Shown here in pieces: positions 52,160 through 62,959 of a stretch of 64,000 nt of DNA. The stretch is from Lumbricus terrestris. Taxonomy: Eukaryota > Annelida > Clitellata > Crassiclitellata > Lumbricidae. Positions within the stretch are counted from its first letter, which is position 1. Each line of letters opens with the position of its first letter. The stretch covers positions 38,326,457 through 38,390,456 of the forward strand of contig OX457052.1 in the NCBI GenBank assembly GCA_949752735.1, written 5' to 3'. The position numbers were made by a program, and so were the translations under genes. The notes beneath the pieces are model-generated. The model was not told where the DNA came from and did no database searches. It worked only from the letters and a program-made list of their open reading frames with translations.

Positions 52160-54052
52160 TTAAACAAAAGGAGTGCGACAAGGGTGTAACCTTTCACCAT
52201 GTCTTTTTAACATTTTAGCAGAACAAGTAATGAGGAAAGCCTTGCAGGGATTCAACAATGGATTCAGAATCGGGGGTAAAATCATTAACAACCTAAGATA
52301 CGCAGATGACATTGTATTACTGACTACATCACCGGAGGAGCTACAAGAATTGGTGGGCAGGGTTGAGAGGTCTGCAAACGAGTATAGCATGAAGATTAAT
52401 GCCGCAAAGACGAAGGTCATGACAAATACGGACACAGCATTGGAGATTAGAGTGATCAGTGGTAGTTTAGAGCAGGTAGACTCCTTTGTCTATCTGGGAA
52501 GCAGAGTAACGAAAGATGCAAACTGTAATGTAGAAGTAAAATCAAGGTTAGCCATGGGTACATCAGTCATGATTAAATTGACAAAGATGTGGAAGAACAA
52601 GGCAATCAGCTCCAAGACAAAAATACGACTGATGAAGGCCTTAGTGTGGCCAGTGGCAACATACGGTTGTGAGACGTGGACTCTAAAGAAGGAGGAGGAA
52701 AGAATTATACAGGCTTTCGAAAACAAATGCATTAGGAAATTACTACGTATTTCATGGACAGAAATGTTGACTAATGAACAAGTTTACAAATTAGCAGGGA
52801 CAAAATGCGAGTTGTTAGGCCATGTCAAAACCAGGAAATTACGATACTTTGGTCACATTCTGCGACAGCAGGACAATATTGAAAATAGTGTCATGACGGG
52901 TCTAGTGGAGGGGGGTGTAGGACATTTCCCCCCCTGGACATTTCCCCCCCCGGACATTTCCCCCCCCGGACATTTCCCCCCCTGGACGTTTCCCCCCCCG
53001 ATTTCGACTAGGACATTTCCCCCCCGGACATTTCCCCCCCTTCTGTGCATACAACCTCAAATGACCATACATCTCCTACCCTGAATTCTAGACCTACGCC
53101 TAGGCTTGTATAAATAAATATGGATGAAGGTATTTTTAGATCAGAAATAGAAGCTGGATTGATGAAAAAATGCCAGTGAAATAGAAGCTGGATGAAGGTA
53201 TTTTTAGATCGGAAATAGAAGCTGGATTGATGAAAAAATGCAACTGAAATATAAGCTGGATGAAGGTATTTTTAGATCGGAAATAGAAGCTGGATTGATG
53301 AAAAAATGCAACTGAAATATAAGCTGGATGAAGGTATTTTTAGATCGGAAATAGAAGCTGGATTGATGAAAAAATGCAACTGAAATATAAGCTGGATGAA
53401 GGTATTTTTAGATCAGAAATAGAAGCTGGATTGATGAAAAAATGCCAGTAAAATAGAAGCTGGATGAAGGTATTTTTAGATCTGAAATAGAAGCTGGATT
53501 CATGAAAGAACGCAAGTGAAATGTGCGGGTATTGGATGGCAAAAAGTGCGGTTTTTTCTCACCCAGCATCCATTTTTTTAGCGTTTTTCATCAATCCAGC
53601 TTCTATTTCATATATAAAATACCTTCATCCAGCTTATATTTCACTTGCATTTTTTCATCAATCCACCTTCTATTTCACATGTAAAAAGTCTTCATCCAGC
53701 TTCCATTTCTCAAGCGCTTTTTCATATGTTGAAGACCATAAAAACATTGGTTTCCGCATACGGGGGGGGAAATGTCCTAGGGTAGGGGGGGAAACGTCCG
53801 GGGGGGAAATGTCCGGGGGGGGGAAATGTCCGGGGGGGGGAAATGTCCAGGGGGGGAAATGTCCGTTCCCCAGTGGAGGGTGTTCGTAGCCGCGGTAGAC
53901 CTAGAATATGCTGGATCGATAACATCACGTTGTGGACCGGTCTATCGGGAGCGGCTCTATTGAGGACCGTAAAGGACAGATCTTGCTGGAGTACATTGGT
54001 CCGCTCATGCAGCCAACCGTCGCGAAGCGACGTCGGCGTAATGACATGACAT
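52160..54052 (+). mobile_element. LINE 3-prime half, interrupted by a foldback element
   Basis: The frame 52173-52914 encodes RT from motif B (RQGCNLSPCLFNI) through RYADDIVLLT (motif C), VYLGSRVTK, TYGCETWTL and LRYFGHILR. It resumes at 53880 with RSRGRPRICWIDNI and stops at 54049, in a TGACATGACATGACAT tail. The 5-prime half is missing. Removing 52912-53871 and one 8-bp duplicate restores the usual RGRPR context in frame. Confidence 0.85.
52912..53871. mobile_element. 960-bp foldback element with GGACATTTCCCCCC terminal repeats
   Basis: An 8-bp duplication AGTGGAGG flanks it (52904-52911 and 53872-53879). Both ends are arrays of GGACATTTCCCCCCC units in opposite orientation. Inside, a roughly 70-bp unit (GCTGGATGAAGGTATTTTTA, AAATAGAAGCTGGATT) is repeated about six times (53118-53520) and then appears inverted (53560-53730). 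The whole element can fold on itself. There is no transposase; the 8-bp duplication suggests hAT-type mobilisation. Confidence 0.88.
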
Positions 54053-54385
54053 GACATGACATTAAACATTAATCAGTTAAACATTCTTTACGTTGTTTAA
54101 AGGCCTATGTGATCAGATTGTAATGATAATGTAAGCAAATGCCATTTGGACAACGAGGAGTAATAATAAGTTTAAAACATGGTGATGTAGAGTGCACAAC
54201 TGCACACGACATAATAAGACAATACTATTATGCGTAGACCACGTAGCCTACACTTTGCCGAGATCCCAACCCAGTCGCACGCAAATTCAGTAAATCTAGT
54301 TGCCCCTGCCCTCCCTGCAGCGATAAATTATACCGCGCCCCAGTCTGACCAGATAATGATGACGAATTCTATGCCCGAAGGCAGG
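54053..54385. other. Stretch without recognisable features
   Basis: A+T-rich sequence between the LINE tail and the next SINE, with no convincing frame or repeat end. Confidence 0.35.
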
Positions 54386-54389
54386 TTCA

Positions 54390-54590
54390 TATGCTTTATG
54401 CCTCTAGGGATGAGATGAGTGAGGAGGTGGTTTCCCGTTGTCTTCCCCACAGACAATATTATTTAATGAGCAACTTGTTCAAGGTCGTTACGCGGTGGCT
54501 TGAGGTAGATTCAAAACTGCGACCCTTCGGTCACAAGGCAAGGAACTTAGCCTACCACTGCGCCACCGCGTCCCCCAGTCCAACCAGATA
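54390..54590 (-). mobile_element. tRNA-derived SINE, family 3 (minus)
   Basis: Contains GGTTTCCCGTTGTCTTCCCC, AGACAATATT and GCAACTTGTTCAAGGTCG, and ends in GCGCCACCGCGTCCCCCAG, the complement of a tRNA-like head. A close relative is at 56060-56290. The B-box complement (GATTCAAAACTGCGACCC) is diverged. Confidence 0.65.
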
Positions 54591-55065
54591 AACCGACTAA
54601 GAGACGTGGTTGCGCATCGGAGCGCTGATGGTAAGAAAGAGACGTGGGAAATACGGTCGTCGTTGAGGTTTCGAACCCAGACGCATGTGAACACTTCTCT
54701 ATGCCATCATTGGGAGCCGTGACCTGCAATATCGGCATGTGTCTGGAAACTCATTATACCTGTCAGTCATTCGCTCGAAATTCTTACTGGACAGCCACCC
54801 CCTTCCGCACCGACGTATCGCCCGTAAAGTTCGAAGACGCCCTTCCGCTTTGCGCCCACTCGATATTGCGCTCCATGACCTGAGACATCGAATCTTCTCG
54901 ATGTCTATGTCGTGGAATCAGTTTCAAATGATATATTTACACGAATAAGCTGCTGCTGTCATAAACAATAAATATAGACGAGTTCTCTCGTAACTACACG
55001 TGATGCAAAGTTTTTTTGGCTATTAGTTATTAGTTTAAGATCTTGAGAAGAACTGCCAAGTTGTG

Positions 55066-55134
55066 CAGGTGTTCAGAAAGGTAAAAATAACACTTTAACA
55101 AAGTTTCCTTATCTGACGTCACCTCATAACAATG
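55066..55134 (+). promoter_or_regulatory. Upstream module 6 (orphan)
   Basis: TTGTGCAGGTGTTC (E-box 55066-55071) and CTTATCTGACGTCAC (55108-55122) followed by CTCATAACAATG. This is the best match to a full GATA plus palindromic TGACGTCA CRE of all six copies. No TATA box, 5-prime exon or coding exon of the family follows, so it may be a relic or part of a lost gene copy. Confidence 0.45.
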
Positions 55135-55139
55135 TGTAC

Positions 55140-55995
55140 GTCAAGTTCGCTAGTTCATGCCATGAAGCAAACAAGCCGTTCAGAAGCAGAGCCGTTTTAA
55201 GGTCCAGGCACGCGAGGCACATGCCTAGGGCCCCGCACAACAGAGGGGCCCCGAGGCGATCCGAAAAGACTAGGCTACATCGCATTACAAAATTAGCAAC
55301 ATGTTCTACGAACTTTAACGTATACATATTAAACGTAAATTTATTTTACCTTTGTAGTACAAAGATGGCTGTGCTAGCTGTGTCAGCAGCATACTACTAT
55401 AATTAATAAATGTAACGATTTTAATAAGTTGAAGAATTTGGTTAAGATTGCTGCTTAAAATGCTGCCATTGCAATGTTGAAAAAAAATTCTGGTGGGAGG
55501 TGCACACTGCACATTCCCCCATATCCCTTCCTCTCGGCGCTACGCGGCTCAGCGATCGACCGGAAAAACTCGTTCTCCGTCCCCCAGAAACCTTGACCCA
55601 CCACAGGAGGCGAGGACTAGATACAGGTAAGCCAAAAACAATAATCCCCTATGGTTTTTTGCCAATTGGGTCTTGGTTCCAAAAAATTTCGATTCAAGCC
55701 TTACAGGCTTAAAGATAATTCATATCTACGGAGAATATGGAAATATCATCAAAATATTTGAAAATCGTTTATTGTTACTTTTTGCTTGGTTACTTTTTTG
55801 AATTGTCAAAAACACTGAGTGGGCTGACTAAAAGTGATATAACTTTTGTTCTGCTTCAAATACTTCGATGAAATTTGGCTACTGTACGTAGATATGAATT
55901 ACCTTTAAACCCGTAAAACATGATTATAATTATTATTTTTGGCCAGATATTCCCAAAAAAACGCAGGAAGATCATTTTTTGGCCCACCCTGTAGA
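55140..55995. other. Repeat fragments, including a mariner-like remnant
   Basis: 55170-55260 resembles a dispersed repeat (GGCACGCGAGGCACATGCCT). About 55640-55993 shares AGGCTTAAAGATAATTCATA and CATCAAAATATTT with 11970-12120. It ends TTTTTTGGCCCACCCTGTAG, which resembles a mariner terminal repeat. No coding capacity. Confidence 0.4.
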
Positions 55996-56059
55996 TTAGA
56001 CCCTTGGTTACGTTTAAGATTATGGTTTGCCTAGGGCCAGAAAACTCCTTAAAACGGCC

Positions 56060-56290
56060 CTGAGGCAGGTTCATTGTCTTATGCCCCTGGGGATGAAATG
56101 AGTGAGGTGGTTTCCCGTTGCCTTCCCCACAGACAATGATGGGTAAGCAACTTGTCCAAGGTCGCTCCGCAGCAGTTTGCGCCACCGCGTCCCATGCGTG
56201 CTAGCCAGAGATACCTAAATCTCTGAATGTCAACTCCCAGCTCGGGGTTTGAACCGCAGTCCATTGCAACCAACAGACGAATGCCGCTCT
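56060..56290 (-). mobile_element. tRNA-derived SINE, family 3 (minus)
   Basis: Shares CCCCTGGGGATGAAATGAGT, GGTTTCCCGTTGCCTTCCCC and GCAACTTGTCCAAGGTCG with 54390-54590, then CGCCACCGCGTCCC. A second tRNA-like B-box complement (GGGGTTTGAACCGCAGTCC) follows at about 56240, so two related pieces may be joined. Confidence 0.6.
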
Positions 56291-56615
56291 CGCTTACCGG
56301 TTTAGCTAACTAGGCCAGTGCATGAATTAGGCTACATGACATGACGTACATGAATTATGCCAATTATGTTGGATATGGTTTTCAATGTCACACCGTGTAG
56401 AACGGCATGGCAAAGGGTTATGAAGCATTACCCGGTCATCACCGCTGTTAGCATGATATACATGTACGTTCAGCATTATCTATATCTATAAGAAAGGATG
56501 TGGGTATAGGATAGGCTGACCAGATATTGGAAACTAAAAACCGGGACACTTCAATCATAAAATAAATCTGTGATGTTGTCAATAATTAATATAATATAAC
56601 TTGCAAAAATATCTA

Positions 56616-58144
56616 CACTGTGAGCCATAAAAAACCGGGCCACTTTATGTTTAGCTATATCTCTGCCATTTCTTTATCAATTTTTACACTTTTTGCATTA
56701 TTTTAAACAGGAATCAATACTCTAAAGAGCAGAAATAAACATTATCGATTTCATCCTACATGTATGTTAAACTTGTCTTGCGAAACTGAAGACACTAAAA
56801 AACACGTGAGAATCGATCAATGCTGCATTTTTACTACTTAAATGCAAACAATTTTTCAGTGCCTTTATTTGTTTAAAGTTTGTGTTCAAAATGATTTCCT
56901 TTTTCACGTACACATTTTGCCAAGCGACGTCGCCACTGATCAATTGCAGTGTCAATAAGATGTTGTTCCAGATCGTTCCAGACGGATACGAGACACTGCC
57001 GAAGTTCATCAGTGTTCTGAATGCGCTTTTGGTACACGCGCTGTTCCATAATGGACCAGATGGAATAATCGAGTGGATTTAGGTCAGGCGAATTGGATGG
57101 CCATATTTCTGGCCCTATGAAGTATGGTGCATTGCGAGACAGATACCCAATTGTTTCACGAGCCCGATGCGCCGGAGCTGAATCTTGTTGGAAAATGAAC
57201 ATGTCGCCAGCAATGTGGCGCATTTGTGGCAACAAATGTTGTGCTAACATCACGTCTCGATAATATTGGCCATTGATTTTGGCTCCCGGGTCAACGAATA
57301 TCAGCTCTGTGCGACCGAGTTTCGAAATTCCCACGGAAACCATGAGCGACTTGCTGAATGTTGTCCTGGTACGCAACAGACGGTCTGATGAAATCTGTTT
57401 CTTAGACACTGAACGAGGCACATAAAGACGATCGTTTTGAGTGTTTGACGGCGCAGCAACTGTAAATAACTTTTCATCAGTGAAGAAAATGAAACCGACA
57501 TCCGATACTGAGAAACGCTGCAGCAATTGTCTAGCTCGCACCAAACGAGATTGACGATTCGCGGTGGTCAGTTCCTGAGCCCGTCGTCTTTTTAAGCATT
57601 TCAGTTCCAAATCGTTATGAATAATGCGTCTGACCGTCGTTTGTGTAAGATTCAGCTCTCTCGCGATTTGTCTGGTTGAAAGATGTGTTTTAGGCTTGTC
57701 TTCCTGGCTCTGAACCAATTCATTGACAGCGGCGATATTATCTTCAGTTCGCGACGATTTTGGCCGACCACTTCCCGCAGCGCGTTCAACTGAACCGGTA
57801 GTTCTCAACTTTCGCAGAAAGTCATCTAATGTTTTTCTTTTCCAATTCTTGTTCGGAAACTCCTTAATTAATCGTCTAGAAGAATAATTTTTGCATTCCC
57901 GCAGATTTTTAATTAAAATTTTATCATCAAAGCTCAACATTTTAAAATTTTAACTCAAATTTTCAACCATCAACTTTATTTACATTATGCTGCGAAACGG
58001 ATATGACGTCATCGCGCAAGTAAATAAGTAAATCGTAGAGATTTAATTTTTCTTTCAAACGACACAAAAATTATAAAAATTGTTAAAATACCGACCGAGA
58101 TATAGCTAAAAATAAAGTGGCCCGGTTTTTTATGGCTCACAGTG
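56616..58144 (-). mobile_element. Complete mariner-family transposon (1529 bp)
   Basis: Inverted repeats start CACTGTGAGCCATAAAAAAC at both ends and extend about 45 bp with one or two mismatches. TA flanks both sides (56614-56615 and 58145-58146). One uninterrupted transposase frame lies on the minus strand. The near-identical ends and open frame suggest a young, possibly active copy. It was inserted into the older hAT-like element. Confidence 0.93.
56873..57940 (-). CDS. Mariner-family transposase, DD37D
   Basis: 355 residues, a typical full length for the superfamily. The N-terminal part has paired helix-turn-helix regions (STRQIARELNLTQTTVRRII) preceded by GSGRPKSSRT, a GRPR-like hinge. 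The catalytic residues are D155 (FFTDEK), D253 (FQQDSAPAHRA) and D291 (SPDLNPLDYSIW), with 37 residues between the second and third. DD37D is the signature I associate with the maT clade. No stop or frameshift is present and the element ends are intact, so the protein could be functional. It would act in the nucleus, excising and inserting the element at TA. Confidence 0.92.
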   Translation of the reverse strand: MLSFDDKILIKNLRECKNYSSRRLIKEFPNKNWKRKTLDDFLRKLRTTGSVERAAGSGRPKSSRTEDNIAAVNELVQSQEDKPKTHLSTRQIARELNLTQTTVRRIIHNDLELKCLKRRRAQELTTANRQSRLVRARQLLQRFSVSDVGFIFFTDEKLFTVAAPSNTQNDRLYVPRSVSKKQISSDRLLRTRTTFSKSLMVSVGISKLGRTELIFVDPGAKINGQYYRDVMLAQHLLPQMRHIAGDMFIFQQDSAPAHRARETIGYLSRNAPYFIGPEIWPSNSPDLNPLDYSIWSIMEQRVYQKRIQNTDELRQCLVSVWNDLEQHLIDTAIDQWRRRLAKCVREKGNHFEHKL

Positions 58145-58262
58145 TATTTTATGCTTATTGTAGCCTATTGGTATAAGACTACAAGTCTATAAGACTAAGT
58201 GAAAGGTTTAATTCAAATCGTGCTTTTAAATTTAAAATTAAATTCTAAATTTATCAAATCAG

Positions 58263-58490
58263 TTACTCAAATTTGGCACCTGAATGTATGCTTCTTAAAA
58301 GTTTTTTGTCTGCTAATATTCCGTCATAAAATTCAACACATGTTTCTTCCATGCCGCCGAGAGCAACCGAAATAGTTGACTTATAGTCATAGATATTGCA
58401 GAATGCAGTACTACTATCAGTTGCACAGCTGGACAAGAATGAAAACTCGGCCTTCATATCGTCGTTAAAAGAACATTTTCGTTTTGACAT
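58263..58490 (-). pseudogene. N-terminal fragment of a hAT transposase
   Basis: 75 residues starting MSKRKCSFNDDMKAEFSFL, the usual opening of one group of hAT transposases, followed by a degenerate zinc-finger region and SVALGGMEE where SIAHGG-like motifs are expected. Catalytic domain and dimerisation region are missing. It lies inside the hAT-like element in the matching orientation. Confidence 0.6.
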
Positions 58491-59179
58491 TTTGCAATTT
58501 TATTTTAGTAATTTAGTTTCAAATCTTAGAACTTAGATTTCAAATAAAAAAATTATTATTTTTGAGAGTGTGTTTTATCAGAATAATGAGAATATTATCA
58601 CTACGACATATTCGACAATTAAATAATATAAAAAATTCTGACGTTTTGAACCGGAAGAGGTATTATCATGGTAATAAATAAAAGTGAGATTAAAAATGAA
58701 TTTACTCGCCAGATGCCAGTAGTAAAATCAAGGAGACGTTGATAAAGTAAGTAAGTATATTTTTATTTGATCACATGACAAACGCAAATGAAATCCATCA
58801 TAAATATATAAGGTCGGAAAGTCAGTTTTTAAAATTCGGGACATATTTAGAGTTTGTCCTACCTTTCCCGAAAAACCGGGACATATTTAGAGTTTGGCCT
58901 ACCTTTCCCGGCAGCCGGGACAGCTGGCAGAAAACCGGGACTGTCCCGGGAAAACCGGGACGTCTGGTCACCCTAGTATAGGACGGACTTTGGCTAGAAT
59001 GCACGCTCACAGTTTTGAAGCTACGGACCTTAAACATTGTACATAAATAGACGTTCACTTAACTTACCGAGGCGCGCTATTTTCACATTCTTATTCACTT
59101 TAGAACTCGAGATATGACATTTTAATTTTCGCCGTGTTATTTGCGCATCGCCGCAACGCCATTATTTGAATCGTCGTCC

Positions 59180-59520
59180 AATAGCAAATGACGTCATTTT
59201 TCGCCAAAGCTTACGCAGCGCAACTGCCCTGGGTTTCGCCAAAGCTTACGCAGCGCAAACGCCCTGGGAAAGAGAAATGGCTTAGGCCAAGGAGTATATT
59301 ATACACTAAGAGGAACCCCATGCAATATGAGTTTAACCAGCAGAATTGGGGAAGACCTTCCAAGCAGAGTAAAATGGACGGCGAAGCCGCCCCAGCAGAG
59401 GGGCATAAATAGCCATTTATAAACACCAAATGGGCGGCGAAGCCGCCCCACAGGGGCGGGTGGAGGCGAAAAATCGAAATTTCCCGTGCAACGCCGGGTG
59501 CCCCAGCTAGTAATTATATA
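59180..59520. repeat. Dispersed repeat with a short tandem duplication
   Basis: CGCCAAAGCTTACGCAGCGC occurs twice in tandem (about 59202 and 59237). GGCGGCGAAGCCGCCCCA-type palindromes occur twice (59385, 59435). The right end CAACGCCGGGTGCCCCAGCT matches the start of the repeat at 41222 in inverse orientation. I do not recognise the family. Confidence 0.5.
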
Positions 59521-59572
59521 AAAGAAGATTATATCTAGACTGTAATAAGACATTACATGAATGCAGTTGCAC

Positions 59573-59578
59573 TTTATT
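59573..59578 (-). terminator. Polyadenylation signal of gene D
   Basis: AATAAA on the minus strand, 184 bp after the gene D stop codon, a similar distance to that in gene C. Confidence 0.5.
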
Positions 59579-59761
59579 GACAGAAATTAATCACTCAAGT
59601 GAACAAGCGCCATACATGTGATGACTCTTTGAAAACAACGCCTATACGTGATCAGGTGCCAACGTCTATAGTTCGTATCTGGCCTAACCATAACATTATT
59701 CTTGTCACAATATTTCTCTGATCACGTCCAGCGTTTTCTGCCAATTTTCGATGACTGATGT

Positions 59762-60505
59762 TTAACGAGTTTGATAGTACCAACGAGAGATATTTGGATC
59801 TTGAAAATTCATTCGGAAACAAGGAGGTGTGAACGGCTCTTTCTTGTTGATAGTAAGTTTGGCACATCCAGTGAACGTTCTTTTGTCCACGTGCAAATCG
59901 TAAAACTCGAAAACGACAGTGAAGAAAAATGTCGAGAGACCAAACCTGACTGGTGCGGATACTAAAATGTAGAAAGTCACTGCTGTATACTTTTTGCGCC
60001 ATTACTTCTGCGTAATAGACTGGGCTCCTGAAAGCAATCTAGAAGTAAGTGAGCTGATGTTCTAAAGACTAGTCTAACCCAATTTAGAAACCTTGAAGCA
60101 ATTGAAATCGTGAAAGCACCATTGCAATAAGTTCTAAAGTCGTGCATTAATTCTTATGCCAAATGATGTCAGCGATTGAGTTCGAACTTTCTGCATGGTT
60201 TGCAATATGACGCAGTTTAGTTGTTTGACCTTGCATAGCCTTAAACTCGCAGTTGCATTCGTTCTTCAGTAAAGAATTTCTTCTGAAGAACCAAAGCAAC
60301 TGTACATTATTTACATGAACATTATGAACATGCTATACTACAGTATGCTGTATACGATGACGTACCAAACTTAGCCTACGTAATTTATATTCAAAACACC
60401 CATGATACCGACCTGGAAAGTCTCTGTTCATTTTTACGATTCCATCCACTTCCGCTTCGATGAACATTCTTTTATTCTGTGGACGATACGTTACTATTAG
60501 GCTGC
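59762..60505 (-). CDS. Gene D: 3-prime half of a DUF4773-like gene
   Basis: Two exons are visible. Exon 60505-60413 (93 bp, the same length as in A, A-prime and C) encodes SLIVTYRPQNKRMFIEAEVD. Exon 59961-59762 encodes VSAPVRFG, VVFEFYDLHVDKRTFTGC and CFRMNF, then stops. Acceptors (GATTTAG, ATTTTAG) and the donor (AG|GTCGGT) fit, both in phase 1. The cysteine that opens the strand exon in A and C is serine here. Signal and CxCC exons should lie to the right, but a 2.2-kb satellite intervenes and none were found before the window ends. The remaining exons are intact, so the gene may continue beyond 64000 or be a 3-prime fragment. Confidence 0.72.
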
Positions 60506-60776
60506 CTAAATCACTAGCACGTAAGTAGGTTAGCGACATTTATTTGCATCTGACAAGAGCACATGCAAAACACTGCATAAAACGATTGCATACATCTACA
60601 AAATTAGGTCACGACAGCTTACATCATATTTTAAAGACACGCATGCATTGCTAAAGATAAATGAAAATGCCTCTGTTGATGAAAGTGAATTTGATTGAAC
60701 GAGCGGCAGCATTGAAAAACTCACAGGAGCGTCGCTCAGAAGATGAAAGCTAGGAAAAACGATTGGATCACTACCA

Positions 60777-62957
60777 ACATCGACATGACAACCACTACAT
60801 TAGTCATGACAACCACTACATTAGTCATGACAACCACTACATTAGTCATGACAATCACTACATTTAGTCATGACAACCACTACATTAGTCATGACAACCA
60901 CTACATTTAGTCATGACAACCACTACATTAGTCATGACAACCACTACATTAGTCATGACAACCACTACATTAGTCATGACAACCACTACATTAGTCATGA
61001 CAACCACTACATTAGTCATGACAATCACTACATTTAGTCATGACAACCACTACATTAGTCATGACAACCACTACATTTAGTCATGACAACCACTACATTA
61101 GTCATGACAACCACTACATTAGTCATGACAACCACTACATTAGTCATGACAACCACTACATTTAGTCATGACAACCACTACATTAGTCATGACAACCACT
61201 ACATTTAGTCATGACAACCACTACATTTAGTCATGACAACCACTACATTAGTCATGACAACCACTACATTAGTCATGACAACCACTACATTAGTCATGAC
61301 AACCACTACATTAGTCATGACAATCACTACATTTAGTCATGACAACCACTACATTAGTCATGACAACCACTACATTTAGTCATGACAACCACTACATTAG
61401 TCATGACAACCACTACATTAGTCATGACAACCACTACATTAGTCATGACAACCACTACATTTAGTCATGACGATCACCACATTAGTCATGACAACCACTA
61501 CATTAGTCATGAAAACCACTACATTAGTCATGACAATCACTAACATTAGTCATGACAACCACTACATTAGTCGTGACAACCACTACATTTAGTCATGACA
61601 ACCACTACATTTAGTCATGACAACCACTACATTAGTCATGACAACCACTACATTAGTCATGACAACCACTACATTAGTCATGACAACCACTACATTTAGT
61701 CATGACGATCACCACATTAGTCATGACAACCACTACATTAGTCATGAAAACCACTACATTAGTCATGACAACCACTACATTAGTCATGACAACCACTACA
61801 TTAGTCGTGACAACCACTACATTTAGTCATGACAACCACTACATTTAGTCATGACAACCACTACATTTAGTCATGACAACCACTACATTAGTCATGACAA
61901 CCACTACATTAGTCATGACAACCACTACATTAGTCATGAGAACCACTACATTTAGTCATGACAACCACTACATTAGTCATGACAACCACTACATTTAGTC
62001 ATGACAACCACTACATTAGTCATGACAACCACTACATTTAGTCATGACAACCACTACATTAGTCATGACAACCACTACATTAGTCATGACAACCACTACA
62101 TTAGTCATGACAATCACTACATTTAGTCATGACAACCACTACATTAGTCATGACAACCACTACATTTAGTCATGACAACCACTACATTAGTCGTGACAAC
62201 CACTACATTAGTCGTGACGATCACCACATTAGTCATGACAATCACTAACATTAGTCATGAAAACCACTACATTAGTCATGACAACCACTACATTAGTCAT
62301 GAAAACCACTACATTAGTCATGACAATCACTAACATTAGTCATGACAACCACTACATTAGTCGTGACAACCACTACATTTAGTCATGACAACCACTACAT
62401 TTAGTCATGACAACCACTACATTAGTCATGACGATCACCACATTAGTCATGACAACCACTACATTTAGTCATGACAACCACTACATTAGTCATGACGATC
62501 ACCACATTAGTCATGACAACCACTACATTAGTCATGACAACCACTACATTAGTCATGACAATCACTAACATTAGTCGTGACAACCACTACATTTAGTCAT
62601 GACAACCACTACATTAGTCATGACAACCACTACATTAGTCGTGACAACCACTACATTTAGTCATGACAACCACTACATTAGTCATGACAACCACTACATT
62701 AGTCATGACAACCACTACATTAGTCGTGACAACCACTACATTTAGTCATGACAACCACTACATTAGTCATGACGATCACCACATTAGTCATGACAACCAC
62801 TACATTAGTCGTGACAACCACTACATTAGTCGTGACGATCACCACATTAGTCATGACAATCACTAACATTAGTCATGAAAACCACTACATTAGTCATGAC
62901 AATCACTAACATTAGTCATGAAAACCACTACATTAGTCATGACGATCACTACCAACA
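60777..62957. repeat. 21/22-bp satellite array of about 100 units
   Basis: Units read CATGACAACCACTACATTAG plus T, or the 22-bp form with ATTTAG. Variants include CATGACGATCACCAC, CGTGACAACC and CATGAAAACC. A variant with AATCAC plus the long form recurs at 60852, 61023, 61322 and 62112, suggesting block duplications. Each junction contains the palindrome GTCATGAC and TTAGTCA, which resembles a bZIP half-site. Frames across it are artefacts. Confidence 0.95.
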
Positions 62958-62959
62958 TC

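Larger units (their letters stand above)
56512..58975 (-). mobile_element. hAT-like DNA transposon remnant containing a mariner
   Basis: The outer ends TAGGCTGACCAGATATTGG and (reverse complement) TAGGGTGACCAGACGTCCCG form a terminal inverted repeat. The 8-bp sequence GTATAGGA flanks both ends (56504-56511 and 58976-58983). Without the nested mariner the element is about 0.93 kb. Repeats of CCGGGACATATTTAGAGTTT and AAAACCGGGAC lie near the right end. It keeps only the start of a hAT transposase (58263-58490, minus). Confidence 0.8.

Noticed and set aside
53722..54069. Pro- and Gly-rich frames around the foldback element
   Set aside because: Produced by the GGACATTTCCCCCC arrays; the real coding context is the interrupted LINE.
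60777..62957. CRISPR-like array
   Set aside because: Units are contiguous with no unique spacers, and the sequence is clearly eukaryotic; it is a satellite.
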